A DNA stretch of 64,000 nucleotides from ZC4RG30 sp963777735 (GTDB lineage: Bacteria > Pseudomonadota > Gammaproteobacteria > Steroidobacterales > Steroidobacteraceae): the NCBI GenBank assembly GCA_963777735.1, contig CAVZRQ010000008.1, forward strand, positions 1,302,001 to 1,366,000. Reading direction: 5' to 3'. A model generated the notes under the pieces. That model was given only the letters and a program-made list of their open reading frames with translations, was not told the origin of the DNA and made no database searches. A program made the translations under genes and the position numbers. Of this stretch, positions 16,755 through 27,064 are shown piece by piece; positions within the stretch are counted from its first letter, which is position 1; every line of letters begins with the position of its first letter.

Positions 16755-19700
16755 TCAGAACTTGAAGTTGAGGCCTGCCACGTAACGCCGACCAATCTGG
16801 TCATAGCCACCAGCCGTCTGCAGACCAATGCCCTGCAGCAGGACCAGCGGCGGATCACGATCGAACAGGTTCTGCACGTTGCCGAAAACCTCCAGCTGGC
16901 CACCGCCAACCGGCATGCGATAACTCACGCGCGTGTCCCAGTAGACCGAGCTACCCGTGTGGTTGTCTCCCACGTTCCAGCTCGTGACGTTGCCATTGGC
17001 GTCCGGGACATTCCAGTTCAGCGAGTTCTTGCCACCGCCGGTGTAGCGGCCATTCAGGTTCCAGCTGAAGGGGCCGTTCATGTACGAGAGCACCAGATTG
17101 CCCTTCTTCGTGAACAACTGCGCAGGCAGGCTTCCCGTGCTGTCGGTCTTCACACCGGCGAAGTTGGTGGTCGAGGACTCCCGCAGGTACGTGCCCAGCA
17201 ACCGCGCGCTCATCCGCTCGTTGCCGCCGAACAGATTGACGGAGTGCGAATAGCCCAGCTCGAAGTCGATGCCATCGTACAGCGCCTTGTTGATGTTCTG
17301 CTTCGACTGGTTGATGAACACGATCAGATCCGTGCCGCTGGAAGTATCGCGCGTGATGCGCCCGCACTGGTCGACATCGCCATCCAGATAGCACTTGTCG
17401 ATGATCTGCTGAACCGTGTACGACTCGATCGCGTCGCTCAGTTTCACGCGCAGCCAGTCGATCGAGAAATCGAACCCTGGCAGCCAGTTCGGACGGTAGA
17501 CCATGCCGACCGTGAAGGTGTCACCCGTCTCCGGCCTGATGTTGGGATCGCCACCCGAGACAATCGTGAAACTCTGGTTGGTAGTGGTATTGGTTGGCGG
17601 GCCACTGGTAGGGGAAGGCTTTTTGTCCAGTGCGGTGGCCGCGCCACCCGTACGGTCGAAGCGGTCGGAAATGTTGCCGGCGCGCACGTCACGCGAGTAG
17701 GTGCCGCGCAGGCGAAACTCGTCCGTGAACTGGGCGTCGAGACCGGCCTTGTACGACCAGATGTTGCCGGAACCCTGGTAGTCCGCCCAGCGCACCGCAC
17801 CCTGGAGTGTCAATGACTTGATCCAGGGCTGATCCTTGAGCAGCGGGAACACCGTTTCGTTGAACAGCTCCTTGATGTCGTAGGCGCCGCGGATGAACGG
17901 CACGTTCGAGAACTGGGTTTCCACCAGGTTGGTGGCTACGCCAGCCGGCACGCCGCGAACACCGATTGCCCCTGCCGGGCGATAGCCCGAACCGACCTGC
18001 ATGTTCAATACCGCAGGCGTGCACTGCGGACCGAAAGTGGCGGCTGCGCCCGGATCATTGCACCACACCGGGAACCAGTTCGGATCCGCTGCGGGGTTAC
18101 CCTGCGACGCCTGCACCCGCTGATCGACGGACTCTCGGCGGTAGTTGGCACCGAATGCCGCCTGGACGGGCCCGGCCCAGCCTTCGAACAGGTTGCCGCT
18201 GGCCGAAACTTCTGCAACCCGCTGCTTCAGGTAGGTCAGCCGGTGCTTGGCTTCATCGCCCACATAGGAATACGGGTCGCCGTAGACCTGATCGCTGGCG
18301 ATCCAGGGATTGGTGGTGACGCTGACTCCCGGATCAAAGCCCGTTACCCAGTCGAGAGCCGCCTGCCGATGGCGCGCCACTGCCGAACAGGTTGATCGGC
18401 ACGCAATCCGGTACCAGGCCGGACACTACCGTCACGCGGCACTTGATCACGCCGTTCGCGTCTCTCACCGCGTCGATGCGCCAGGAACATGCGGTCCTGG
18501 CGCTGCCCGCCGACCTGCTGCCAGTCGATGTCCGTCTGGCCGGACTGGAGATACCCATCGATGTTCCAGCCGTCGAGGAAGCCGTCCGAACTGATCGTGC
18601 TCTTGAAGCCGATGGTGCCGGCCGCCAGCTTGCTTGCCTGGTTCTGATAGCCAATGACGCCGTCGGCCGGGCTCAACTGACGATTGAACTGCAGCGAGTT
18701 GATGTTGTTGGTGGTCATGTACTGGCTGATCGAAGCCGGCAGGAACGCGTTGTCCCGATAGATGGTGGCCGGATGGAATCCGGGCAGGGTTCCACCGCCG
18801 ACGTTGCCGACGAGACCAGCGCGCGACAGAAACTGCTTGCTGTAGATGCCCTGCACATAGACGTTCAGGTTGTCGCTGACGTCGTAGTCGTAATAGGCAA
18901 AGGCATTGGTGCGCTTGCTGGCTGGCAGCAGAACGTTCAGGACATTCGAAAGATCCTTGCCACTGCCACCCGACTGCACATTGCCCGGATACACGGTGCC
19001 CTGGTTGAAGGCCACGGCTTGCCCATTCGGATCGAACGTGATTTCGCCGAGGGCAGGCACATAGCTGCCGCCGGGAACGTTGGCGTTCTTTGGATTGAGC
19101 ACGCCTTCCGTGGACCAGACGCTTGATCGCAGATTGCAGGCCGGAACCAGCAACGGATTGGACTGGGACGAACCTGCGCCAGCGGCTGAACTGCTTACCA
19201 GGCCGCAGCTCTGGTACCAGTCCCGATCGCCCAGCTGGTTGATCGCGGTCTGCGAGGAATGTGAGGCAGAGAACAGGATGTGCGACTTCTCGCTCAGCGC
19301 ATGACCCACTGCGATGGAGTACTTCTCGTTGGCGCCGTCGCCCCGGTCGGAGTGGCCGGCCTGCGCCGAGACGCGAAGACCTTCCATCTGGGTATCGAGG
19401 ATGTAGTTGACCACACCGGATACGGCGTCGGTACCGTAGGCGGCGCTGGCGCCACCAGTAACGGTTTCCACACGTGCCATCAGCGGATCAGGAAACGTGT
19501 TGATGTCCGGCACGCCGAAGATGCTCGCTGCCGGCATCCGGCGGCCGTCCAGCAGAGTCAGCGTACGGGCCGTTCCGATATTGCGCAGGTTCAGCGCACC
19601 GCCACCTGCAGAGGTGAAGAAATTGTTCGACGGACTGCCGAAGTTCTCTGCCGTCTGGCTGTTGAAGAACTGTGGCAGCTGGATCATGGCCTCCGAAATG

Positions 19701-19963
19701 CTGCCCGGCGCCATCGTCTGCAGCTCGGTGATCGAAATGGACGTCACCGGTGTCGGCGTTTCCATGCCCACGGCATTGCGGATGCGGGAGCCCGAAACCG
19801 TCACTTCAGCCAGTTCCAGCTCCTCGTCGGCGGCCGCACTCTCTGCGGCAAACACCGGGTGCGCCGTGCATAGCGCCAGACCCACGGCCAGCGCAACGGG
19901 CGTACGGCGGACAAACGCAGCGGCTCGCGCGCAATTGCCCGCGTTCAGGATTTCACGATTCAT
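16755..19963 (-). CDS. TonB-dependent outer-membrane receptor (frameshifted)
   Basis: About 1,070 residues. The signal peptide from ATG 19963 ends at HPVFAAES, followed by the plug-domain start ELAEVTVSGSRIRNAVGMETPT-like residues and typical plug blocks (LNLRNIGTARTLTLLDGRRM; VETVTGGASAAYGTDAVSGVVN). The barrel ends GRRYVAGLNFKF with the terminal Phe needed for outer-membrane assembly. The frame breaks between about 18480 and 18370: the intervening part RIDAVRDANGVIKCRVTV is in a third frame, and reading resumes at WVTGFDPGVSVTTNP. It follows a three-domain NTF2 gene and an MFS gene on the same strand, suggesting uptake of one shared compound. Ligand not predictable. Confidence 0.85.
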
Positions 19964-20112
19964 GCATCCCCCAAGATTTGACTTCGCAAACAGGTTCCGC
20001 GTCCTGCGGAACGGTGAAAGCGAAACTTATCTACATGGGAACGATAATTGCCTGAGGCGGAGGGAAATATTCTCCGCCAGAGAATTGAACGTCTATGACC
20101 TTTGCCGGGAAA

Positions 20113-22222
20113 TCAGGGTGAACGGTTTGCAGCTGGCGCGTCCGGTGGCTCCTGATAACCATTGCGTTCAAGGTTGAGCTCGGGCCGCAGCGCGCATAGC
20201 ACGCAATCCGGCTGGTGGAACTCGGGAACGCGACCACTTACCGGATTGGTATAGGTAAACCACATCGGCAGGATGGCGGGCCACGGTGTGGCCGTGCCGG
20301 TGCCACCCTGGAAACCCTGCTCGCGCCTGCCCAGTGCCGACATCGGGATATCCACATTCGCGTTGTTCGCGGCGGGCCGGGCCGGTGTGCCCGCTGGCCG
20401 TGGAGCCGGATCCTTCGCCTTTGCCCAGACGCCATCCTTCCAGGCAACGGGCGTGATGTAGGGCTCGTCGAGCGTCAGCTCCCAGATGCGCCAGACACCG
20501 TCTTCCAGCACATAGCGATCGTGATACATGCCGCCCCAGAAAGAGGCCCCGAAGAAGTCACCTGCCTTGCCAACGGTCTTGCCAGTGCGCGGCTGGAACA
20601 GCTTGAAGCGGCCTGTTGCGGAGCGTCCATCGTCGGAGACCAGCACCACCGGCTGCATCAGCCAGTGATAGGAAATTCCAGCCTGCAGCAGGGGCGGCGT
20701 GCCCCGGACGCGAGCCGCGATGAGGCGGTCCCGGCCGATGTGGTAGCCCTGAAACGGTGTTTCCTTGAAGCCCTTCGTGGCCATGACGCCAGCCCAACCT
20801 GCGGGGTTGGAATCGTCGATGAAGAATCCGTAGGCCGCCGAAACGTTCTCGATGCCATCGTAGGCCGCCGAGCGCGCGAGACGGCGACGGGCTTCAGGCA
20901 ACGTCACGCTTGCGGTCTTGCCCGATGCAATTGTCCCGGTCAGCACGCGCGTCGCCACGGCCTTGGCGCTGCCAGCCGGCTTCACGGCCTTGCCGGTTAC
21001 CGGGTGCACGCCGAGGAACGCCGGCATGGCAAGGCCAGGCGCTACCGCATCTGCAGCGCGCGCATCCGGCGCGTTCGCGCCTGTGGGAACGGGCTCAACG
21101 ATGCGGCTCCGGCCCCACCCCAGGAAGATGTCGGTCTTCATCTGCACGAAGCGGCGCATCTCGCGGATCTTCCAGACGCCGTCTTCCTTGACGAAGCGAT
21201 TGTGGAAAGTGGCCACCTCCCACCAGCCCTTCTCCTGATCGGCCTCACCGAGCATGCCGAGCTCGATGCCGCGCGCGAATGCCTCGTGGCCACCTGGCGC
21301 GATGGTCACGATCACATCGTTCTGCAGGCGATCATTGAGCTGGCCATGCTGGAGGCCGGCCGGGCCGATGCTCTCGAGCCAGCGGCGCACACCCGACGGG
21401 CCGCGCCAGATGCCCTGTCCACCTATCTCGACGACTGCTGTTCTTCGCGAACAGGTCGACGACGTCGTCCCACATCTTCCGCTCGGCGTAATAGCCGTAG
21501 GCGGACTGCAGATTGCGCACGCGATCGATGTCATTGAGCGTATCGATGCGCTTCTGCAGCGCGGCCAGTGTTGCCTTCGTGGCCGGTGCTGCGCCGGTCG
21601 CAGGCGGGATGGGGATGCCAGCAGTCGTCGAGTCGAAGTGATACGGCACCACAGGCAGATCGCCACCGCCCCAGTTGATCCAGCCATCTTCATAGGCGCC
21701 ATCAAACTGGGGGTTGTAGTGCGCGGTGGCAATCTTCCAGATGCCTCCCTCACGGACGTAGTCATTGACATACACGCCACCTTCTATGCGGGCGTTGCCG
21801 CCATGGCCGTGAAATGTGATCGACTGCCAGCGCACCTTGGCACTGTTTCCATCCAGCGAAAGATTCACCACGGGGGAATCGATCATCATGCTGGAGAGTT
21901 TGTCTGCCGCTGCGCCCTCCTTGCCGCCGCCGTAACGGTTGCGCAGGAAAGCGGCAATCGCGGTCGGGCCCCGCGCCGTCTCGCCAGGCGTGACCAACCC
22001 GTCGAAGACGAAGCGTCCACTCGCGGTGAACAGGGCGCCGACCTCATTCCAGAGGCCAAACTGCGCGTACTGCGCATAACTGCTCTGCAGCGTTTTGACG
22101 GCGCGGACACTCTCCGTGCGATCGAGTTCGCGCGCGAGATTGTCCCGTTCAGTATCGGCACTGACCGGCAGGGCAAGGAACAGCGCAAGCATTGCGCAAG
22201 TGACGGCGAGCGGGCGCGACAT
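20113..22222 (-). CDS. Exported three-domain NTF2/SnoaL-like protein A (frameshifted)
   Basis: About 700 residues from ATG 22222, signal peptide ending ALPVSA. Three cone-fold domains in a row: LQSSYAQYAQFGLWNEVGALF; LQSAYGYYAERKMWDDVVDLF; and SAAYGFFIDDSNPAGWAGVMA. Each is closed by a block such as VNDYVREGGIWKI, HNRFVKEDGVWKI or HDRYVLEDGVWRI. A frame break near 21440, inside domain 2, is needed. The C-terminus ends with ALRPELNLERNGYQEPP preceded by PDCVLC, a CxxC-like tail shared with the paralogue at 41566-43626. Lies between an MFS transporter and a TonB receptor. Likely periplasmic; reaction unknown. Confidence 0.75.
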
Positions 22223-22319
22223 GGGCAATCTCCTGGGCGGTTGCGCTGATCTTCCCTGCGGGTTGCTGGCCTGTCCACCCATGCAGGGAATACTTCCGTC
22301 TGGTGCAAGTCGCCATCTG

Positions 22320-23630
22320 CTAGGACGCGATCGACCCACTGATCCGCTCTGCATCCCGGATGACGGCGTTTCGACCGAAGTAAGCGACGGCCGCTGCGGC
22401 AACGGAAATCATCGGCAGGGTCATCAAGGCCAGTCGCAATCCCTCCGCATCGCCGTAGGCGCTGCGGAAGAGATCGTTCATCGCGCCGACATACAGCGGC
22501 CCGATCCCGATGCCAACGGTGGCGAGGATGAAGAAGAAGAACGCCGTGGCGACGGCGCGCCCACGCAGTGGCGCAAGCCGCTGCACCAGCGCGAAGAACG
22601 GCCCCATCAGATAGAACTGCGAGAACGCCGCCACAAAGATGGCCGCGTAGACGACCACGATCGATGTGGTCCAAACAGCCAGCAGCAGCGCCGCGGCAAA
22701 CATCACCATCGTCAGTGCAGGGTAGGAAAGGAACGCTCGAGGATCACGCAATGCGGCCTTGGCAGTAATGGCGCCGCCTAGAATTGCCCCAAGTCCGCCT
22801 CCCAGGCCGATCGCCGCACCAAGGGGCAACGAGTACTGCGCAGGAGTGAGTTCGTGGATGCGCACCAGAAACTGCGGCATCCACAGATTCATGCCGTAGC
22901 CGCATAGCGCGGAAGGTGCCGCGCTGAAGCTCATGATGCGGAAGGTCTCGCTCGACCAGAGGCGCTTCACGCTTTCGCCAAGCGGAATGTCTTCACTCGT
23001 GCGCAGCGCCGCGAGATCGGCGGGATCATCCATGCCACCACGCGCTGGCTCGCGCACGGTGAGCCAGACGATCAACGCCAGCAGGATGCCCGGCAGGCCA
23101 AGCGCGACAAACGTGTATCGCCAGCCGATGGCGCTCACCAGCATGCCCCCGATGAAGATGCCGAGAAAATTGCCGAGCGGCACGCCCAGTGAAAAGATGC
23201 CGATGGCTGTGGGCCGCTGGATCTTCCGGAAGTAGTCCGCAATCAGGGAGTGCGACGCTGGTCCTGCTCCTGCCTCGCCAATACCCACGCCAACGCGGCA
23301 CAAGAAAAGCATCGCGAAATTCGTGGCTGCTCCGCAGAGCGCTGTCATGCCGCTCCAGATGGCGAGCACCAGCGCCAGCAGCGAACTGCGGCGTTTGCGG
23401 TCGAGCAGGCGTGCCACGGGGAAGCCGAGCGTTGCGTAGAACACCGTGAACGCGATACCCATGACGAGGCCAAGCAGTGTGTTCGAGATCTGAAACTCGG
23501 CCTGGATGGCGGGCGCGAGCACCGAGATGGCCGTACGGTCAACGAAATTGACCGTGTTCACCAGCACCAGGATGAACAGCACATAGTTGCGGTACGCCGC
23601 CGATGTGGCCGGCGCGCTGCTGCTCGACAT
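22320..23630 (-). CDS. MFS transporter (436 aa)
   Basis: Twelve-segment major facilitator of the spinster/hexuronate-like type. The first segment block NTVNFVDRTAISVLAPAIQAEF and the inter-helix motif GFPVARLLDRKRRS (GxxxDRxxRR type) are typical, as is RVGVGIGEAGAGPAS in helix 4 and SLGVPLGNFLG in helix 5. It is the first gene of the minus-strand set that continues with the three-domain NTF2 protein (97 bases) and the TonB receptor. This suggests inner-membrane import of the same molecule the receptor brings into the periplasm; substrate unknown. Confidence 0.85.
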   Translation of the reverse strand: MSSSSAPATSAAYRNYVLFILVLVNTVNFVDRTAISVLAPAIQAEFQISNTLLGLVMGIAFTVFYATLGFPVARLLDRKRRSSLLALVLAIWSGMTALCGAATNFAMLFLCRVGVGIGEAGAGPASHSLIADYFRKIQRPTAIGIFSLGVPLGNFLGIFIGGMLVSAIGWRYTFVALGLPGILLALIVWLTVREPARGGMDDPADLAALRTSEDIPLGESVKRLWSSETFRIMSFSAAPSALCGYGMNLWMPQFLVRIHELTPAQYSLPLGAAIGLGGGLGAILGGAITAKAALRDPRAFLSYPALTMVMFAAALLLAVWTTSIVVVYAAIFVAAFSQFYLMGPFFALVQRLAPLRGRAVATAFFFFILATVGIGIGPLYVGAMNDLFRSAYGDAEGLRLALMTLPMISVAAAAVAYFGRNAVIRDAERISGSIAS

Positions 23631-23767
23631 CAGAGCCCCCCTCCGGCCTGCGCCGGATATGTTTTCCGTCTCGATGCGGATTGCAGGGAACCATAGGGGT
23701 TTGCAGGCCTTGCGTCCAGCCTGCCCGGGGTATGGCTCGCGACGGCTTTCGGTTTAAGCTTCCTGCC

Positions 23768-24642
23768 ATGGCTATTGAAAACATCCGGCACTGGCAGATC
23801 GGCGATGTGCAGGTTACCCGCATCGTCGAAGTGAATGCCCATCAGGACCCGTTCACCATGCTTTCGGCCGAGTGCGCGCCAGACATGGGCAAGGACTATC
23901 CCTGGCTCATCCCCCATTTCGCGACTCCAGACGGGATCATGAAGATCTCGTTCCAGGCATTCGCGCTGAAAACGCCGACCAGAACCATCATTGTCGATAC
24001 CTGCATCGGAAAGGATCGCGAGTGCGAGTTCCCGATCTTCTCGAACCTGCAGTCCGACTATCTCGAAGATCTCGTGGCAGCAGGTTACGACCCGGAGAAG
24101 GTGGACACCGTGCTGTGCACGCATCTGCACTTTGACCACGTTGGCTGGAACACCCGTCTGGTGAATGGCCAGTTCGTGCCTACCTTCCCCAACGCGAGGT
24201 ATCTGTTCGCGAAGCGGGAGTACGACCACTGGCAGGGCATCCGCCCCGGCAATTCGCATGTCGCGCACTTCGCGGAGGCCATCGACCCGGTGGTTGCGGC
24301 AGGTCTGGTGGATCTGGTCGGCAACGAGCATGCCGGTGTGTCCCGGAGGTGAGCCTGTTTCCGTCGCCCGGGCATACGCCGCACCATGTGAGCGTGATGA
24401 TCCGCTCACGCGGCCAGGAAGCCGTGATCACCGGCGATCTCATGCATCATCCGATCCAGCTCGCAAGACCCGACCTGCCCGTCAATGCCGATGGCGACAA
24501 GGCGCAGGGCGTTGCCACGCGCACGCAGTTCTGCGAGCGATTCGCGAACCGGGATGTCACGGTCATCGGCAGCCACTTCTGCGAGCCGACGGCCGGTCGC
24601 ATCGTGAGCGACAAAGTGAACTGGCGGCTCGTCTGGGAATGA
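23768..24642 (+). CDS. MBL-fold metallo-hydrolase (one frameshift)
   Basis: Cytoplasmic metallo-beta-lactamase-fold enzyme of the quorum-quenching-lactonase/AttM-like group. The start ATG 23768 gives MAIENIRHWQIGDVQVTRIVE. Metal ligands are complete: CTHLHFDHVGWN (HxHxDH), SPGHTPHH, VITGDLMHHP and IGSHF. The frame breaks near 24340: the first part ends at 24352 and the second, beginning VPEVSLFPSPGH, runs to TGA 24642. The stop overlaps the RluF-like start as ATGA. Diverges from the MFS gene across a 137-base gap. Lactone hydrolysis is a possible activity; the family is broad. Confidence 0.82.
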
Positions 24643-25376
24643 ATCCGGAACATCCCCGCCTCTCCAAGCGGATGGGCGAACTCGGCCTGTGCTCGCGGCG
24701 CGAAGCCGATAAATGGATCGAGAACGGCTGGGTGAAGGTCGATGGCCAGGTCGTGGACACTCTCGGCACGCGCGTTTCACCCCAGGCGCGGATCGAGATC
24801 GATCAGGCGGCGCGTAACCACCAGAGCGAACAGGTGACTATCCTGCTGCACAAACCGGTGGGCTATGTGTCAGGGCAGGCCGAAGATGGCTACGAACCTG
24901 CGGTAGTACTGATCCGCCCGGAGAATCGCTGGTCTGCCGATCCCTCGCCCATCCGGTTCCAGAGCGGACACCTGCGCGGGCTCGCACCCGCGGGACGACT
25001 GGACATCGATTCCACCGGCCTGCTGGTCCTTACCCAGGACGGCCGAGTGGCGAAGCAACTGATCGGCGAAAACTCCGCTGTCGAGAAAGAGTATCTGGTG
25101 CGTGTCGAGGGAAGACTCTCCGATGAAGGCATGAAGCGACTGCGGCACGGCTTGACGCTGGATGGCGTCACGCTGAAGCCAGCGCAGGTGTCCTGGCAGA
25201 ACGAGGATCAACTGCGCTTCGTGCTGCGCGAAGGCCGCAAGCGGCAGATCAGGCGCATGTGCGAACTGGTCGGGCTGTATGTCACGGGGCTGAAGCGTGT
25301 GCGCAGCGGCAATGTGCCGCTGGGCGGATTGCCCGTGGGCAAGTGGCGCTATCTGCGCCCTGAAGAGGGTTTCTGA
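24639..25376 (+). CDS. rluF: RluF-like 23S rRNA pseudouridine synthase
   Basis: 245 residues with an N-terminal S4 RNA-binding domain (RLSKRMGELGLCSRREADKWIENGWVKV), then the RsuA/RluB/RluF catalytic domain with LLHKPVGYVS, the catalytic Asp in PAGRLDIDSTGLLVLT, EKEYLVRVEG and the C-terminal GRKRQIRRMCELVG. It would isomerise a uridine in the peptidyl-transferase region of 23S rRNA. RluF (U2604) is favoured over RluB because the C-terminus lacks a long basic tail of the RluB kind and the S4 block reads LCSRREAD; this is not certain. Start ATG 24639 overlaps the MBL stop. Confidence 0.83.
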   Translation: MNPEHPRLSKRMGELGLCSRREADKWIENGWVKVDGQVVDTLGTRVSPQARIEIDQAARNHQSEQVTILLHKPVGYVSGQAEDGYEPAVVLIRPENRWSADPSPIRFQSGHLRGLAPAGRLDIDSTGLLVLTQDGRVAKQLIGENSAVEKEYLVRVEGRLSDEGMKRLRHGLTLDGVTLKPAQVSWQNEDQLRFVLREGRKRQIRRMCELVGLYVTGLKRVRSGNVPLGGLPVGKWRYLRPEEGF

Positions 25377-25377
25377 C

Positions 25378-25677
25378 CTAAGTATCCAGTGCAACCGCTG
25401 CGGTGTGGATCACTACCGGCGGAACAACAAAGAAAGGGCCTGCAAGCGCCCGCCAGGCACGGAAGTTGTCTGAACCCCGAAACCGGACCGTGTGGTGTTC
25501 GACGCTTTCCCAGCGTACGACCAGCTGATAACACGCAGGATCCTCGATCACCCGCACCAGCTGCATGTCGTGGCACCCCTCGGCCGCGAGGAACAATGGT
25601 TTCGCCTGCGCTACGGCCGCTTCGAAATCCACGGCGCGGGACGGGTCAATGGTGATCGAGGCGATTTCGGTGATCAT
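25378..25677 (-). CDS. Antibiotic-biosynthesis-monooxygenase (ABM) fold protein
   Basis: A 99-residue ferredoxin-like dimeric alpha-beta barrel protein. Visible: ITEIASITIDPSRAVDFEAAVAQAKPLF, GCHDMQLVRVIEDPACYQLVVRWES and HHTVRFRGSDNFRAWRALAGPFF, the typical order of the YgiN/ABM family. Such proteins oxidise small phenolics or quinols without cofactor, or degrade heme, or have no known activity. Start ATG 25677 is preferred because upstream codons do not resemble protein. It is the last of a minus-strand group with an FGE-fold lipoprotein and a decarboxylase-like protein. Confidence 0.75.
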   Translation of the reverse strand: MITEIASITIDPSRAVDFEAAVAQAKPLFLAAEGCHDMQLVRVIEDPACYQLVVRWESVEHHTVRFRGSDNFRAWRALAGPFFVVPPVVIHTAAVALDT

Positions 25678-25726
25678 GATGCTCAGGGTTCCTGTGTTGG
25701 CGCACGATTCGGGGCCGCGCGCACCA

Positions 25727-26665
25727 TTACCGCTCTTCATCCAGCAATGTCCTGCCCACCCGTATCGTCATGTAGTTCCGGCCACGTGTATCCGGCGTGT
25801 AGCCGCGCACTCGGTTGCCGGAGCGGTGCATGTAGGGGTTGCTGGTGTATGAACCGGACCGGAACTCGCGGGAGTTGCAGTTGCCATCCTTGATGGCCGA
25901 ACCATCGTTGGCGGTCTTGCTGAGATCGGCCAGGTGGCAATCTTCCACCCATTCGAAGGCATTGCCGTGCATGTCATGCAACCCAAAGGCATTCGGGGGA
26001 AAGGATGCGACCGGAGCAGTCTGGGCGAGCCACGTATCCCGACCTTCAGCCTTGGGACCCAGGCCGGGCTCCTCCTTGCCGAAGTTGCCGTAGTTGTGGT
26101 CGAGCTTGTCACCCCAGGGATAGGCCGTAGTGGTGCCGGCGCGCGCGGCATATTCCCACTCGGCGGCAGACAGCAGGCGATACAGGTCATCGTGGCCGTT
26201 CTTGCGATTGAGCCAACCCACGTAGGCCTGGGCGTCGTACCAGCTCACGCCCACAACCGGGCGCGTGCCGCGCCCCCAGTCGACGAAATCGGGATTGGGC
26301 GTGCCGTCCATCTTCAGGCGCAGCGCCTTGTCGACTCCGACGCCATCGCAGGCGCCATCGCGTACGCAGGCCTCCCATTGATCCCAGGTGACTTCGGTAC
26401 GGCTGATGGCGAAGGGCTTCGCGATGGTGACCCGATGCTGCTTCTCGATCTCGCGGTAGTGATCCTCCGTGGGAGCGGCACCCATCATGAAGGTGCCCGC
26501 GGGAACCACCACCATTTCAGGGCAGTTGCGACATTCCCTGAATGCGCCACCCGGCGCAGGAATGGTTGCGGCCCGCGCTGCGCCCGCGCCCGTACCAGCC
26601 ACACTCGAGACACAGGCACTGAGCAGTGCAGAGCTCGCAACGATCAACGCAATGAGTGCTTTCAT
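25727..26665 (-). CDS. FGE/SUMF1-fold lipoprotein lacking the catalytic cysteines
   Basis: 312 residues. The signal peptide has a lipobox (SALLSAC), so it is probably membrane-anchored. The sulfatase-modifying-factor fold is clear: EMVVVPAGTFMMGAAPTE, ISRTEVTWDQWEAC, RPVVGVSWYDAQAYVGWLN, YRLLSAAEWEYAARAGTTTAYPWGD, GLHDMHGNAFEWVEDC and the terminal RVRGYTPDTRGRNYMTIRVGRTL. The C-terminal stretch where formylglycine-generating enzymes carry their two copper-binding Cys has none here, and RGGSW is replaced by RSGSY. No sulfatase gene is nearby. A binding or non-FGE enzymatic role is likely. Confidence 0.8.
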   Translation of the reverse strand: MKALIALIVASSALLSACVSSVAGTGAGAARAATIPAPGGAFRECRNCPEMVVVPAGTFMMGAAPTEDHYREIEKQHRVTIAKPFAISRTEVTWDQWEACVRDGACDGVGVDKALRLKMDGTPNPDFVDWGRGTRPVVGVSWYDAQAYVGWLNRKNGHDDLYRLLSAAEWEYAARAGTTTAYPWGDKLDHNYGNFGKEEPGLGPKAEGRDTWLAQTAPVASFPPNAFGLHDMHGNAFEWVEDCHLADLSKTANDGSAIKDGNCNSREFRSGSYTSNPYMHRSGNRVRGYTPDTRGRNYMTIRVGRTLLDEER

Positions 26666-26682
26666 GATTTCCCCGCTCCGTA

Positions 26683-27063
26683 TTAGTCGAGCCCAGCTTC
26701 CTTCAACACTGCGCCGGCAATATTGAAGCCTTCGGCGGCGGCCGGAATTCCAGCATAGAGCCACACCTGCATCAGCGTCTCCCGGATCTCCTCCTTGGAA
26801 ACGCCGTTCGCGATGGCTCCCTGCACGTGGTAGCGCAGCTGCGGGCTCTTTCCCAGCGTCGCCAGGATTGCGATCGTCAGCATGCTGCGCGTCTTGTGAT
26901 CGAGCGGCGCACGATTCCAGGCATCGCCGAAACACTGCTCGGTGACGATTTCCTCGAAACGGCGCCGGAAATCGCTGGCGTTGTTCAGCGCGTCATCCGC
27001 ACCGGCCTTGCCGAACATCTGGCGACGCAGGGCCAGCCCCGCTTCCTCGAGCTTCTTGTCCAT
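26683..27063 (-). CDS. Carboxymuconolactone decarboxylase family protein
   Basis: 126 residues from ATG 27063. All-helical CMD fold, with RRQMFGKAGADDALNNASDFRRRFEEIVTEQCFGDAW, LDHKTRSMLTIAILATLGKSPQLRYHVQGAIANGVSKEEIRETLMQVWLYAGIPAAAEGF split across the two main helices. It lacks the AhpD CxxC pair, so it is PcaC-like and not a peroxidase reductant. It begins one base after the dehydrogenase stop, so the two are co-translated. It may act in aromatic or lactone catabolism; no protocatechuate genes are in the window. Confidence 0.82.
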   Translation of the reverse strand: MDKKLEEAGLALRRQMFGKAGADDALNNASDFRRRFEEIVTEQCFGDAWNRAPLDHKTRSMLTIAILATLGKSPQLRYHVQGAIANGVSKEEIRETLMQVWLYAGIPAAAEGFNIAGAVLKEAGLD

Positions 27064-27064
27064 C

